A DNA stretch of 64,000 nt from Paramecium octaurelia (GCA_905182995.1 CAJJDP010000004.1:372001-436000), one strand, 5' to 3'; positions 45,711 to 60,775 are shown, numbered from the stretch's first letter. The notes: generated from the letters alone by a model not told the origin. Program-made: numbers and translations.

Positions 45711-48700
45711 TCACATATTATCAAAATCGTTGAAACTCTGTATCATTGCTCCTTAATTAATATACTATTCAACATCATCTACTACTTATTAAATTAATTA
45801 TGCTTGCTATGGTTGAACTTGTGCCTAAGAAGTTTAAGTTTATTACTATGGATCTTTTGGCTTAGCAGGTTTTCTTTTAGTAGCCCTATAATCTTCAACA
45901 ATTTTCTTTCCTTTTTCCAATTTAGTATCTGAGGTTTCATTTATGAAATCGCCTTCATTTTATTCTTGTTGATCTTTCTCATACAATCTTATGTACATAT
46001 TATTTAATAATGGTACTATAGAATCCTATTTAAATAGCTCAATAGTTCTTCTATAAGATTCAGATTTCAATATTATGTCTCTAATTAAGATTTTATCATC
46101 AATCCTTTTATATTCCTCTAACAATCCTATGCAGGCCTGATATAATCGAATATCGTAAGTTTTATGCAGTTTTTCAAAAAGTTAATAAATATCCTTGAAT
46201 TTTTGCATTTTTAACAAAATTTTGATTATTAATTTGATTATTTTAGACTTTTAATAATTAAAGATGAGATCTTATGAATAGTAATGGCTTAGTACTTCAT
46301 CTTTTTCACATTTGTATTTATCAATTTATAAGTAATAATACACAAGATCTCTACTGTTTGGTTGATAAATAGAAGATATTTATGCAAACACTTAATCTAT
46401 AGGAATTTAACTGTTAAATTTTAAATGAGTTGCATAATAGAATGATTCTATAACATACCTTTAAGCTTTTTTTCTTACCAATTTTTGTGTATTCTCTATG
46501 AATATTGTTAAAAGGTTATTCAATATTAAATTAACTTCCTCTGTATTGTATTCAGTGTTCTCCTCCTAGTCAAGTTATTCTTAAGTAAAATTCGATATTT
46601 TGAATTTTCTATTGTCATATTAAAATTAAAATTATAGATCACTCTGATTTTAATTTAATAAATAAGAAAACTTATCTTTAATGATTTAAACTAATTGATT
46701 TAATTGGTTGTAAAGTTTGTGCCTTAAAAATCTTCTGATAAATTTATAAATGTTTATATATAGATCCTACTTCATTTCTTGCTCACCATCATTGGATTGA
46801 TAAAAATATTCAATTTCATATTCTTTCATTTACTTTATTAAATCAACAAGACTGCAAATATTATCTAAATTTTAACTAATTCTTTCTATTGGAATATTCC
46901 TATATTTTCTCATTACTTTTTTTTCATAAAGTTACAAGACCCTGAAATTGTTTTCAATTTCAAAAGCATCTTTTGGCACATTGAATTATTTCTGATAAAG
47001 TGCCTAATATCCTTATTCTGTCTTTTTATACAACTATTCATTACTCGACTGTTAATATTCAACTTACCTTTGCATTAATTTGATAAGATCCATAATATAT
47101 CTATATTCATTTAAGTGATTTAATTGAGGATTCTTGTTTACCAGTGCCTAAATCTTTTTCTAGCTTAAAAACCAATCAATTTCGGTTTAAGCCTTCTACT
47201 TAAATTACTTTTGGGCTTATTCAAAAGTACCTTAATACAAGTAATTCCATAAAAATGGTGATTCTTTATAAGCTAAAGCATAACAAATATTTTTAAAATC
47301 AATCTTCTGTTGATTTTCATTAATATTCAGTTCTTCTGATTTTTGAATTTGATAATATAAGTTAGATTTGTAATCACATTACAAATTATTTTGATGAATA
47401 CATTCTTGAAATTCTTTAATAGATTAAATTTTTTATTTCTGTTTAGTAAATATTGATGAATATAACCATTCAGCAAATTCTTAAATTTTAGTATCATTAT
47501 ACTTTTGCAGAGATTTTTTAATCACATCAATAATAAATTGATTTAATTATCTCTAATCTTAAAATAACTTTGAAAAGTGAGTTAAAAAATATCCCATGAA
47601 CTGAAGCTCAATCTCAGACAAGTCTCTTGTAAATTCTTACGATAGATAATAACTTTTTAAAAATATGTACTAAAAGTTTTTGCTTAATTCTTTAGTACTT
47701 AATCCGAATTCAGCTCTAATTCTTTCTTTAGCAAATCTCTTTATATGTTCAATAATTTTTGGGTCTCCCATATTGATTTTAATAGTATGGTTTTACAAGA
47801 ATTCTACTGATTTAGGGGGGAACTAATAATTCTACTTCCCTATCTTGAAGGCATTTTCTGTTTGTTCTTTTGTTAATTGTAGGTTTTAGTAAGATTTCTA
47901 GAATATGTCATCCGATTCTACTTCATCCTCAGAAGCACTTGAAAATGATTCGGGCTAAGGGTATTTTGTTTCAAATTTTTCAATTTCTATTTACAACTCA
48001 TTTTATTGGACTATAAATTAAGGAGTGTGTTGATCTTTTAAATCTAACAAATGAATCAAATAGTAACGTAGCTCTAAATCATTTTAAACATTGTTTTTAT
48101 ATTAATCAATCAATTGATTATATCTATCTTTCATTTGTATTTTTGATTTAATAAATTCTTACAGGATGAGATCTATATTTACATACGTGAAGAGTTTGTT
48201 TATATTAAGATGATGAAATCTTAGAATTTCCATCAAAATTAGATGTTTATTGTAACCGTTTGTTTGAGTTAGGAATATTTCGATAAACTTAGCCAAAAAC
48301 TCACTTGAATCAAATTCCATTAAAGAGTAAATTATCGAAAATTTCAAGAAAATAAAGCCAATTAAAAGATCTGGTTAATTGATATTCAAAAATTACTAAA
48401 TTAATGGTTGTACAAATTTATAAATTACTTTAAGTTCTTCTTTTTATTGTACAAAATAAAATTAATTAAGACAGATTATAGCTAATCTTTTGACTAGATC
48501 ATAACTTTAATTCTATTATAGATAGTCATACACATAATTGATTTAAGTTCTAATTTTTTCATTATCTTCTAATTTCTATTCTTTTTATTCCCATTAAGTA
48601 AGAATTTATTAAATTTACTAGGATTAATGTGGAGAGCTAGAAGAAATTTAAAATTATGCTGATTTTATCTTATCTTTAATTTCTTAAGTTATTTCTGGGT

Positions 48701-50326
48701 TATTTAATTCTAATACACACAATTTTGCAATTCTTCCTTAAAAAAAATTGATATCACTATGTATATAAGCCATCACTCTGTAATAATTTGATAAATATGC
48801 TTAGATTTCTGCTTGATCAGTTATTATTTAAGTGATATTTGTTTGTAAAAGTTCTAATTTCATATTATTAATAAATGTAATAAAATTTTTAATTTTGTTT
48901 TGTTGCTCTGGAGATTTTGGTTTCTTTTCTTTAAATCTCAATGTTAATTCCTCATATGCAATTTCCAATAATCTTAATTTAATTTTAGGATTATCAGTAA
49001 ATTTATTTGTTGAGTATTAGGCCCATACAATACAATTTATTAAACCTCTTAGAGCTTCGTGGTATGAAGAACCATTAGAATTTTTACTTTAGGGACTTTT
49101 TTATTGTTCACTCTACATATCCTATTATTAGGTTATATTCTCATTTGTTTAGTAGTCTTAACAAATTAATGTTATAAGGTTTTGTAGTAATTCAATTATG
49201 GTTAAGAATTATTTGTTATTTAATTGCTCCAATAAAAATTTAGCCACAGGACACTCTTATTTTTCATTTTATTCACTTGAAATTTTATTATTATTGTTAT
49301 TAAGTTAGAATATTTCATTTCCATCAAACTATTTTATTAATTCTATTAATTTATTGTGATTGGATTGAATTATTTAATCTAGCACAAATTATTAATCTTA
49401 TTGTTATTTAGATTTTTTTGACTTTTATCTTTCCGATTATTTAACTGGCTGACTTTCCTTTGGCAATTCCTTGGAAACATCTTTGGAGTTTTATTGTTGA
49501 TCTTTAGAAATCACTATTATTTTAGTATTAGACATAAAGCATTTCTCATTCTAAATAAAATCAAACTTTTTCGGTTCAAAATTGACATTTATTTATAAAA
49601 TATTCTAGATTTTTTTAAAGAATTTCTTTAAATCATAAGTATCTAATTTAATTTCAAACTAGAATGTTTAATTAAAATATTTTAACTTCTAATTTGATTC
49701 AAAGGGAATCTTTTCTAATTGTTATTGAATTTAAGATTGCTCTTTCAAAAGCTCATTAACAAAATCAGTAATATTATTTTTATCAATAAAGTATTTGTTC
49801 AATTCTGCAATTTTGAGCTTGAGATTATTATTATCATTCATTTTATCAAAATATATTTGGAATTATTTTTAATCATCCATTAAAAAACAAATAGAACAGA
49901 CTTGATAGAGTATGGCCTAGATGAGATTAGGTGAATTGCATAATTGTAGTCTATATAAATCTAATTGAATTAATACGCTTTCAATATAACATTTAAGGCT
50001 CTAGGCATCATTCCTAATTGCCTAAATATTAAAGCCATTTTTCTTTGGGTTTGCCAGCAATTATCTGAGATTAATGTACTTTGGTAATAATAATATAAAG
50101 CTTCGCATTTATTCTCGACGCAATCACTTTAAGCTTAGATTTCAGCTAATGACATATAGATTCCATATAAAATCTTTTTATCATCTTGATTAATAATGGA
50201 TTGATTCTGCATTAAATCCTTCAAAATTTGTATCCCTTTTGCTTCATTCCCATTTTCCAGAAGGTCAATGGCCTATTAGTATTACTAAAATAATTCGGAC
50301 TCTAGCTTCTCTTGGTTTTGACTCAT
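45711..50326 (-). CDS. Very large helical (TPR-like) protein, possibly HIR3/CABIN1-like
   Basis: The start is ATG 50326-50324 (MSQNQEKLESELFQQYQQAI) and the stop 45713-45711; a few introns leave about 1,500 residues. The N-terminus has TPR-like helical pairs (EALYYYYQSTLISDNCWQTQ, MMPRALNVILKAYQF), followed by a Gln/Lys/Ser-rich linker and about 1,000 residues of predicted helix (SYHEALRGLINCIVWAQYST, then PEITQEIKDKIKSAQF). The tail is Pro/Gln-rich and ends VVDDVEQYINQGAMIQSFND. Size, TPR head and all-helical body recall Hir3/CABIN1 of the HIRA histone chaperone complex, but no diagnostic motif is visible, so the name is a guess. Confidence 0.6.
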
Positions 50327-50361
50327 TAATAAAATAAATATTATGTAAAAAAATAATAAAT

Positions 50362-53300
50362 TCATTCTTCCTAACTAAACACTAAATCATTGAGTTGTAC
50401 AAAGAAAGTAGGTAATGTAATATCTTTAGAAGGAATATAAACATCCTTAGCGTATTCAAATTTGAAATCTTCATAAACACTCTCAACTAAATTTTTTGTA
50501 TGTTCACTTACTAACATTTTGCCTTCCTAAAAACAATAGAAACATTATAAATACAGAGCCTGACGATTCCATAAGGTTAGCAATAGTCACATCTTCACCA
50601 TAGATATCATATCTAACAACATCTGTACCAACAACTCCCCCAAGGACTTTACCTGTATGCACTCCAATTCTCATATTAAGATGTTAATATTGGGGATCTT
50701 TATTGCAATCATTGATAATCTAAATCATTTTCAATCCGAAAACCAATACATTTTAAGCCTTAAATTAGATTAATAATATACTTCTTCAGCTGGATCTCTT
50801 TAATTCAAATCCATAACTCCCATACAAACGTAACAGTCTCCTATTGTGAATAATTTATACACCTAAGTCATTTAACAAAATTCGTCAAATGTTTAAAATA
50901 AGTTTCTAAGCATTTCTACAACTGTTTCTGGTTCCACAGAACTAGAATATTTAGTAAATCCTGCAATATCTGCAAACAACACTGTAGCATTCTCTAATAC
51001 ATCAATAAAGGTCTCTGTATTGTCTTAATCCGGTTATAATAACCGTTTTAATGCATGTGGGGGCATCAAATATTACAACATATTTTCATACTTTGCAATT
51101 TATATTTATAATTATTAACTTACCTTATAATTTTTGACTAAAATTTAATTAATTTAATGTTAAGAATAGAAAGTAATTCCAATTATGCTAAGTCCAAAAA
51201 ATAGTATTTCCAGAATAAATTATTCATACACTGTGACCAAAACTATTAGAATAATGTAGGTTATCAATAATTTATATTTGTCTTACACTATTAACATTTA
51301 TAAGTAGAATAAATTAACATAAATCGATGTTATCTAACAAGTTTGTAGAATAACTTGGTATTGTGTTGCTTCACTAAATGAAATCAAAAGAAGATTCAAG
51401 AGATTTGTTGTTATGAAATATATAAATCCAAAAGTCTTTATTTTTAAAAGGTCTGATTATTCCCTATACTTATAGATTGGGATTGCCAACCCCAAGCTTA
51501 TTGAAATTTAACACAATACTGTGATTAATAGTTCTATCTGAGTTTTTGAACTTAAGTTGTCTAATAAAAAGTATAACAGACTTTTAAAAATCATTAATAC
51601 TAACAAGAATGAAAATGTGGATCTAAATTTAATCAACTCTTGATCTTTGTATTCTTCGTAAATTTAATAGTATGATATTTGATCCTTACTATCATAATAG
51701 CTTTTAATTTATTCTGAATCATAATCCTTATCAAAATCTAATTTGAATTTTTTGATATTCTTCAATTTCATGAGATCTAGTTTCTTCTAAAGCATAGAAA
51801 TGCCCTATCTTTTATTTACCTCTAATTCCTCAAATTTTTCCAAGATGCTATCGTACTTCTTAATTGCAGAATCTGATGGCTCCTATTAAATAGGCTTAAT
51901 TGATTTTTATTTGATGATTTGTCTTCTTCCCACTTATTCAGCTTATTAATCATTATCAATTTAAGCTATTTTAACTACCCTATCTTTATCCTTTTCTTCA
52001 GGAATCATTATTCTTGTATTTGATTTCATTAAACAACTTTTCTTTTATTGTACTAAGTCTACCATAATTATAGTTCCTTTCTTTTTCAATTAGGTCCTTT
52101 GAGTCTATTGTTGGACTTGTTATTAAGGAATTTAAACTTCATCTTCATTCTTCTCTTGCTATAAACTCTCTTTGCTTGGATGCTCAGCTATTAAAAGTAA
52201 CTAATTTTAAGACCCTTATTAAAATGAGTTGATTATTGGTTACTAAATGTTATTAGGACTTTAATTGGTTTGGATATGACTTTAAATTAATTAGGGTTGA
52301 GTTTTCATATCAATTTGTGAAAAGTGAGTCATTGAAATTTGTTATAAAGTTCCAGTATTATTATTATTAGTGCCATCTTCGGATTGTCTAATTAATCTCT
52401 TGTGAGTTGTTATACTGTTTCTCATGGTACTTATTAAGGCTGGAGTTTTAGCCTTCTGATGAATTTATGACTAATTATCATTCTAAAATAACAAATATTT
52501 TTACATCTAAATTAGATCCTGATTTTGACTTTTAAGAATTCAATCTTTTTAAATCTAAATCCTTACAATCATGTTCGATAGATGACTTTTTCTTGATTAT
52601 GACTAAAGGTTACTGTTTGTTTTTAATATCTCTCGAGATCTATTTGAATAAAACTGAAGGTGTTTTTGCGTCATTAGTAATACCTGTTTAATTCATCAGA
52701 GAAGCTCTTTTCATTACTCCTTTGAGGGGTGTTTTACTATTATCTGAATTTTTCAGTGGCATTATTTATACTTTACAATCTGGCTCAAAATTTTTCTCAT
52801 TTTTATCTAAACAAGCCTTTGGAGTAATGTTCTTGCTTGATTCCTTCTCTTTAGTGCATACTTTCAACCTAAAAGTTTCGAGTGTGCCTTTGCCTTTAGC
52901 AGCCACTGATTTTTATTCAAATTAATGCTTCGTAGTATCTTTAATATGATTATAAGCTGATTCACTTAAGGTGATAAAACCAGCATCACTAGTACTGCAC
53001 ACTCTACTAGTAGTATTAACAGTATCTCCTATCAATGAAAATTATGGTTTATGAAAGCCTATCACACCAGCAATCACTCTTCCATAATGAATTCCTATTT
53101 TGAGTTTGACATCTTAGTTGTCTCCATATTTCATTGTCTTAACTGTTTCCATCATTGCGATAGCTGTCTCTAATGCTCTTGTGGTGCTATTGGCATTTTT
53201 TTAATCTAATCAAAATATAATTATACTTATAACTGCATCATAATCTTTGAGACCCCCAGCTGCCATATAAGTTTTACCTACAGTCTCAATCTTTTATAAA

Positions 53301-56300
53301 TCATATGTCTAACACAGTTAATCAAATGCTCTATAGAGAGTATCCAAAAAATCAAGAATGTTCTCTTATTGAAATTTAATCACCTTATCGAATTAATAGA
53401 TATCACAAAACAGCACAGTCACATCTCCTTAATCTTGAGATATTTGAATTTAGCCCTTATTCATTCTCTCCTATATGAATCTTGGCATTAACAGTCCAAG
53501 AATGTTGTTAATCTTCTTTTTCTCATAATTTAATCTGTTCTAATAAATGTAAAAGGATCTTTATAAAAAGTGAGTTTTTTGAACCATTTAAAAGACTGGA
53601 TAAGATATTTCGAGTAAAAGTAAACTATATTTAGCTATGCAAAATATTAGAACGTGATAATCTGAATAAGTCATTGTAAATCCATCAGAAAGTAAATTTA
53701 TCACATAATTAATTAATTATAGTACTACATATAATAAAAGAGGTATTTTAGGTTGGGTTGTCATTGCGAATGCCAATATGAATGAATAATTGAATATAAA
53801 TCCTACAAATGTTTACTCACTCTCAAAATAGAGAATGTCAATTATTATTTAAAATAGGAATCTTAGAATGTATGAGAGAATTTGTAAGTTTTGTTTGTTC
53901 TTTTTATCAGTTATAACTCTGAATTATAAGAATGCAATAAAAATTTGGATAACAAATTATATTACAGTAGTTATGAGGATGGAGAACTTAAAAATATCAT
54001 CAGTAAATATTTTATAAAAATGCATAATGATGATGCAGATATCATAAAAGATAAATGCATAAACAATATTGAATCTATGATTATTTTGTTCTCTAAAAAA
54101 GTCTTGAAAAGATGACTCTGTTTTCTTATCTTAAAATCCATGGAGTTTATCCATTTCATCTATTAGAGACTAATCTCCTTTAATTTGTTTAATAATGCAC
54201 TCTTCGATTATATCTTTATTATCAAATAATTAATCAGTTAATTGTTTTAATTTTTAATTGAACACTCTTAATTTTTCATCCTCAAATTCACTAAGGGAAT
54301 TTTAAGATGAGATATTGTTCCTCAATGATTTTATCTCTTGGTAATTCTAATCAAATGAGTATAAGTCGGATGGAAGCACAAATTAAATTGAGAAAATTTA
54401 CAAGGTCTCATAGAAAATGTATGATAGACCAAGTACAAACACAGCTATAAAAATGAATGCTACAAAGTTCTCAAGATCAAATTCTTCTATAATCATTTAA
54501 TCATCTACAATTGTTTATATAATGTTAAATATAATTATGAGTATCGTTACCATTACAATGTTCGAGCATATTTGTATTATTTTATGTTGGAGCTGAGTTG
54601 AGAGAGAGAAGATATAAAATATTATTTTAGATTTCTCCAAAATCTCCAAAGCTAAATAAAGCAAAATTATTTACTAAGTCTAATCAACCTTACCATTTAA
54701 AGATACGAAATCTAATATAGAATTTTAGATTAAAATCAATATAAAAAAATCGATTATAGCTATTAGAATGATTTTTAAAGCTGACTTTAGTAAAATCTTA
54801 TTTTTTAAATTCTACAACAACCGTGCATAATTATTTGCATTCTTCAATTACTATTTAGTATGTAAAACAAACAAATAATAGTATTAGACACTTGACAATA
54901 GATTGCTTGGTATTAGATAGAATAATAGTAAGTAAAACAAATTAATGTCGTTTAATTCAAAATGACCAGCAAAAATGGTTAGTCCTATCAAAGTGCATCT
55001 ATAGAGTTAAACTTCTATAATTGCCAAGTAGTTTAACATCTGAGTAGGACAATAAATGAACAACATTCTAAAAAGCTATTTCATGTTAGATGTTACAAAT
55101 TTTGGGTGTAGAGTAGATATTAATGATTTACTTCTCATTAGACTGACTGAAACATCTGATTTTGAAAACATATACCCATTATCTAAAGAGTTCCCTACAG
55201 TCAATATCTTTTTATCAGCCATTTTCAGCAATTTTATTAGTTTTCCTTTTTAGACACTATTTAATTGGTAAGCTCCTAGTCCAAAAGAGAATTAAACAAT
55301 AAATATAAAATGGTATTTTAGATAATCGTCTTTTATAATTGTATTAAAGGCTTCAGAACTAACAATAATAAATTATTCTTCATTTTAATTAGCATTTTAA
55401 TTTTCTAATAAGGCTTAAATATGTTATTTGACTTTGAACTGCAACTGTTATTTATCTTTTTCTTTGAATTCTACTATCTATTCTTTAGAACGTATTATTT
55501 AAAAACTTCTTAAGAATATTAATAGTTCATCATAACTATATTATGTGACAAAACAGGTTTTCAAATTGAAGTTGTATAAATGCTAAAATATTTTATCTTA
55601 ATCTAAAATATCATAATTTAATTCTTATGAAGAAAGTACTAAACAATTTGAATTGTGTGATTTAATCCCAATGGAAAACATAGGCTCACTTTATTGCTCT
55701 AATTCAATAAACAATTTTTCAATTTCATGGGACCTATTGCCATAAGTTTCATATATTGCAGAGAGTTTCTTTAAGAATTCATCAGTTTATGTTTAATCTA
55801 ATTGTTTCTTTGTGTATACAAAGGTCTTTTGTCCATCCCATGACATTTCAGATAAAAATTCATTGTACTTATTTTCCTATTAATTATAATTGCTAGTTTC
55901 AATACGTGAGTATAGTAAGGCTCCTTCATCTAATAAAAAAGACTCTGGATCTCTCACTAACACAGATAATATATTTTTTCTATTTTCAGTTGGTTCTAAG
56001 AATGTCAACACATCAAATATTTTAGATATATTGGAAATTGTGATTACCTTTTTAATAATGGTTTTCATGTTGAATTCTGGTCTTGAATTTTCAATTTCAG
56101 TAGCACAAACCAGACAATAATCAAATAGCTCAGTAAATTAAAGTATGGATTAATCATATTTATTTTCAAAATTGAATTCTAATTTCTGTAACTTTTCATT
56201 ATAAAGAGTCATAACACTATTTGTAATTAGCATCATTATTAAAATCTCATTGTGAATAGTGTCATCTTTACTATATAGTACATCTATGAAATCTTGTTCA

Positions 56301-58360
56301 TTTAGGATATCACCAATTAATCTATCTTAATTAGCTTCATTTAACTTTGATTGTGAATTTTAAAATGATGATGAATTATGTTTAAATTAAGTTCCTTGTC
56401 GAATGAATTAGCTTTTTTATTTTAATATGGGTGGAGATTGAAATGATTATGAACCATTATTATTATTCGATATATCTTTACTACTATCATGTGTATTTTA
56501 TTAGTGATTAGATTTAGCAGCAAATGACTAATCGAAAATGAATCTAGAGCTCTTTTTCTTTCCTATTCCATTAGCTAATTTTGGTTCTTATTACTTGAAA
56601 TCAGAAAGAGTGTCTTTTCTCATAAATTATAATTTCTTTATTTATTTTGTGGATACAAATGACTCTTATGAACTTCTTAAATCAGGTACTCTTTTTTCTT
56701 GGATTAGCATTTCAATATCCAAGGTTTTCATTTCATCCTATGTTTATTAACGATTAGTGTCTATCAACATTTTATCGCAATTGGTTTTCTGTTAAGGTGA
56801 AGCCTTAGTTACAAGATCTTTCAGTTTATCATAATTAAATTGATAGTTTTTAAAGTTCTATACCAATTAAACAACCTTTGGTGATTCTTTGAATAAATGT
56901 TAAGGATTTTCAAAGACGATAATATCTGTTTAAATTAGGTCCAAAATGTTTTGAGGTGCTAAAGCCAAAAAGCCACTTATATTTTATTTGTTGCTATTAT
57001 GTTTCATGAGTCTTAATTAAATTGATGCTGGTATTAAATTCAGACTGAATTTCTTTTTTATTGGCATCAATATCTTTCTTTCGTTCTAAGATGTAATGGT
57101 TACATGATTATATTCAGTATTTATTTTCTAATCAGATTATTTTTAATCTTTTAATGCTTATTAAATTTAGTGTTTTTCAAATAACTAATTGTTATACAAT
57201 AATATACAAAAATACCATATCTTTTCTACCAATAATAATGCTTATGGAAAGATCAATAAGCAATAAATCAAACTATCAAAAAAGTAATCAGGTTGAGTTA
57301 GAGATGAGTATATGATATTAGGAATAAAACATATTGAAAATAATACTCCACATAGACACACGATTTAAGTGTGGAAATCTCTTAACCAACTTTATGATTA
57401 AAAGCTTCGCTTATTAAGATTTGTTTATACATAACGGCAATCATCTCCAACTCTTATAGCCATTCCAAAAATCCAATCCGCTCTGTCCATAATTTCACCC
57501 CTCATTATCATATTCTTCTTATTGAAAGAGGTGGCTTTGGGATCGTTTTTCAACTTAATACTTCCAGTAATACTTTCTTATACAGAGAAAGAGATGGAGC
57601 CATTTAATTTAGTTATGAAATCCATAATATTACCTTTAGAATTGTGATTCACATTCACAAAGGTGCATGGACAAGGAACACGCAATTCATAATCAGCAAG
57701 CACTTATTCCTGACTTGAATCGAGAATCAAAAGATCAGCAGGACTTTGCTTTCCATGTTTTAAACAGACTATCTATCCAACTTGTAATTCACACCACTTT
57801 ATTGAGAGATAAGACTTAAATCTATTTAGTTGATATTTTTGTACTCAATATAATCTTAATTGTTGTCTTCCAACTTTTGGATTTCCTCATCTGAAATATT
57901 GGGAAACTTTTGGAAAATGCGGCATTTATTGTTGTTGATACTAGATTGTTATTTCCATCTTTAATAACTGATGAGCAAAAGATTAATTAAATATTGCAAT
58001 TTATCCAATAAGTAACAAATTAAAGTGAATAAAACTATGATTTGTCCTGTTGAATCTTAGGTATATGTATTCCCAGCTAAGGCTATAATTAGAATAATCA
58101 AAATTATCAGATTCTCTGTTCTCAGAATTTTATCAACTAATTTCATTAAAATAAGATTAACCTAAAAGAAATACTATCATCTTTACGCTGATTAGATTTA
58201 TTTAATTATTTTAGATCTCAAAATTTACAAGCTTCTAGACTTCCCCATTCGAAAATTCAATCTACTCTAAATTATGTACAATACTTTAAAAATCTATTCA
58301 TTTTCTTGTTGTTAAAACAAAGTTTTCTGAAGAGTCTTTTAAAGTTTTTTGGGTAACCAT
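50362..58360 (-). CDS. Guanylyl cyclase fused to a P4-ATPase-like domain
   Basis: One gene of 8.0 kb runs from ATG 58360-58358 to TGA 50364-50362, about 2,500 residues after small introns. In order: P4-ATPase-like N-terminus (VGQIVCLKHGKQSPADLLIL; NMIMRGEIMDRADWIFGMAI), a long loop, KLIKLLKMADKKILTVGNS at the hinge, several membrane helices, a first cyclase domain near 53500-52950 (VTVLFCDIYQFDKVI, KIETVGKTYMAAGGL, SLIGDTVNTTSR), more membrane helices, and a second cyclase domain near 51000-50400 (ATVLFADIAGFTKYSS, FTIGDCYVCMGVMD, MRIGVHTGKVLGGVVGTDVV). This is the architecture known for guanylyl cyclases of ciliates and Plasmodium. The second domain keeps both metal Asp and the first carries the substrate Glu, the inverted order of those enzymes. 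The ATPase motifs are degenerate. Confidence 0.92.
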
Positions 58361-58427
58361 AAATAGCAGTAAGAGATAAGGCGATAAATTATTTTCATAT
58401 AATATAATTATTTTTATATTAAACAAT

Positions 58428-60269
58428 ATGTAATAAAATTAAGAAGGGGATAAAGCACTTAAGGAACAATATTTGTAAGATCAAGTCGAGAAAGGTTTAG
58501 ATGCTGATTAATGTGCCTAATTTCTAGTCTCTCTTAAACCTGAAGGTGGTGATGATATCGACAATTGGAGTCTAGATGAATTGAGTATATTCTATATATC
58601 AACTAATTAGAGTCGGCTATTGAGTAATTTAAGGAATCTCAAAAATAAGCAGAAGAATAATAACCCAATAATTCAGAAGATTAGGGCAATCTTTAATAAG
58701 CATAACCATAAGAATAGCCATAATAAAATTAATAGATAATTTAATAAAGTAATACTCCTGTCCTTGTGAATTGCTATTAAATTTTACCAAATGAATTATC
58801 AGGTGATAATGTGTCTGTTAAGATATTGACGTAATTCAATGTCCTATTCTTAGATACAAAAAAGAGAGTGCCGGTTTCTTTTCCTCTTCATACATTGTAT
58901 TCTAGATTGAAACACAACCTCAAGGTTGGATTGTTTTTAGAAGATATTCAGATTTTGAATGGCTAAGAGACTCATTGCAGAAATTCTATCCAGCTTTTGT
59001 TGTTCCACCTATTCATAAAAAGAGATCAAGGTCATTTGAGGACGCCTATCTTAATAAAAGGATGATATTTTTGCAGAGATTTCTGAATAGCATATTCAAA
59101 TCCTATGAATTGAAAAGCAATGTAATTGTGAAGAACTTTTTGAGTTTAACATAAAATAATGAATTCAAAAAATTCCAAGAAGTACAAATTTATTAATCCG
59201 CAAGAGTATTACTAAATCTGCTCCACCATAAACAGTACAAAGAATGTTTTCAAAGGATGGCCAAGTCAATTGTGTTGCTCCAATTGAAATACATCAATAT
59301 GCCCATCAAACTTAGGATTACTTCTATGAAATAGATGGAGTCTATAAAAAAATTAGAGTTTTAAGCAAGAGTCTTAAGGAAATTTAATTATAAAATTCAT
59401 TGAAGATCTATTGCGTAGGAGAGATATTCGCATCGCTATTTTAACATTTAAACAAATTAAATTCTATACTCCCAACTGGATAAGCATAAGGTTTAGCTGC
59501 TACTTTCTTAAATTTGAATAATACCATGATTACATGGGGAAATATTATTGGAAAATAAATAGAATAAACAGAAGAATATTTAAATAGTTTCTTTAAATAT
59601 TAACAACATTATAATTCATCCATTAAATAAATATACGAAACCAGAGCTGTAATTTAATAAGATTTAGAAAAATTCAAGTCTAAATTACATTATAAAAAGG
59701 AAAGATTATTTTAATTAGGAGATGTGTCAAAATGGGACCTAAGCAAAGATATTAAATTGAATCCCTAAGAATTGTTATAAAATAAAAAGCTTGCATTCCA
59801 AAATATGTGTGATTAAGAAACCAAATAAGAAATGGGAATGGAAATGTTAGTAGGATATTACACAAACTAAATCTTTTCACAAACTCAATAATTCTTTAAA
59901 TAGCAATAACAAGAATTAGTAGGACATTTTATTAAATTTTGCTAAGTATAAGCTTTCAACATCACGGATGTAATTATTTATTTAAACTCAAGCATCATTA
60001 ATTATGGGCAGATGCCATAACGAATCTACAAAATAATTTATTAATTCAATAGCGGTAGACGCAGAAAGTAGTTGTAGAAAGTATTGGTTGATAAATTGAG
60101 AGAATTTATTAATATAATTACAGTCATTCATCTATTTAAATTTTTAACATTAACATACACTCTTTTTATTTAAATTAAAGATCCTCTCAATTTTTAAATA
60201 TGTTTTACTTCTATAAAATCAATTCAAAGCTTTGATATTTCTTTAGACATTATTATATTCTTAATATGA
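58428..60269 (+). CDS. SNX-BAR sorting nexin
   Basis: ATG 58428 begins a Gln-rich head. Introns of 26, 23 and 23 nt (the last ending AAG) lead through a PX domain (SYIVFQIETQPQGWIVFRRY then SDFEWLRDSL, PPIHKKRSRSFEDAYLNKR, RFLNSIFKSYELKSN) into a BAR-type helical domain (QAQGLAATFLNLNNTMITWG, EYLNSFFKYQQHYNSSIKQI). FRRYSDF and PPIHKK carry the Arg/Tyr and Pro residues that bind PI3P. Sorting nexins of this build shape endosomal tubules (SNX4/SNX30-like). The frame runs on to TGA 60267-60269, but the family would be expected to end near 60110 (KVLVDKLREFINII), so the last part may lie beyond a missed intron. Confidence 0.85.
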
Positions 60270-60775
60270 TACATTAAAATATTAAGTCTTTTTGTAAAGT
60301 AATTCTTTGTTTAATATATCATTATTAAAGGACTAATTATCATAGAATTGATGGACTTTTTAATTAGTCAAGTAAAAATATTTATATTCTACTTAATGAC
60401 CCTTTTAACATAATATCTACTTATGGAAAATACTAATTAATTCTATTAATAACTATAAAATTTACAGAATAGCTTAATTGTAATACACTTATAAATAATA
60501 GGGAACCCAATTGAGTCCCGAATCTAAAATTATTATAAACTTCTTCAAGAATTATAGACCTAAAGCATATTGAAAAATCAATTAATTCTAAATTCAAAGC
60601 TTCTCCAGAATAAACCTTGATATAGTGCAATAAATATAATCAATATAATCTGAATTTCTTTATTATTATCGTTCCATTAGTCTGCATATTGATATCGAAT
60701 TCAGGCTTTTGATTAATTCAAAATTAAATATGCTCCTGTTTCAAATTTCTTAGAATATTATAAAAATAAAAGTTT
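60270..60775. other. Intergenic, no feature seen
   Basis: A+T-rich spacer of about 500 bp. A short minus-strand frame near 60433-60630 has no support. Confidence 0.5.
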
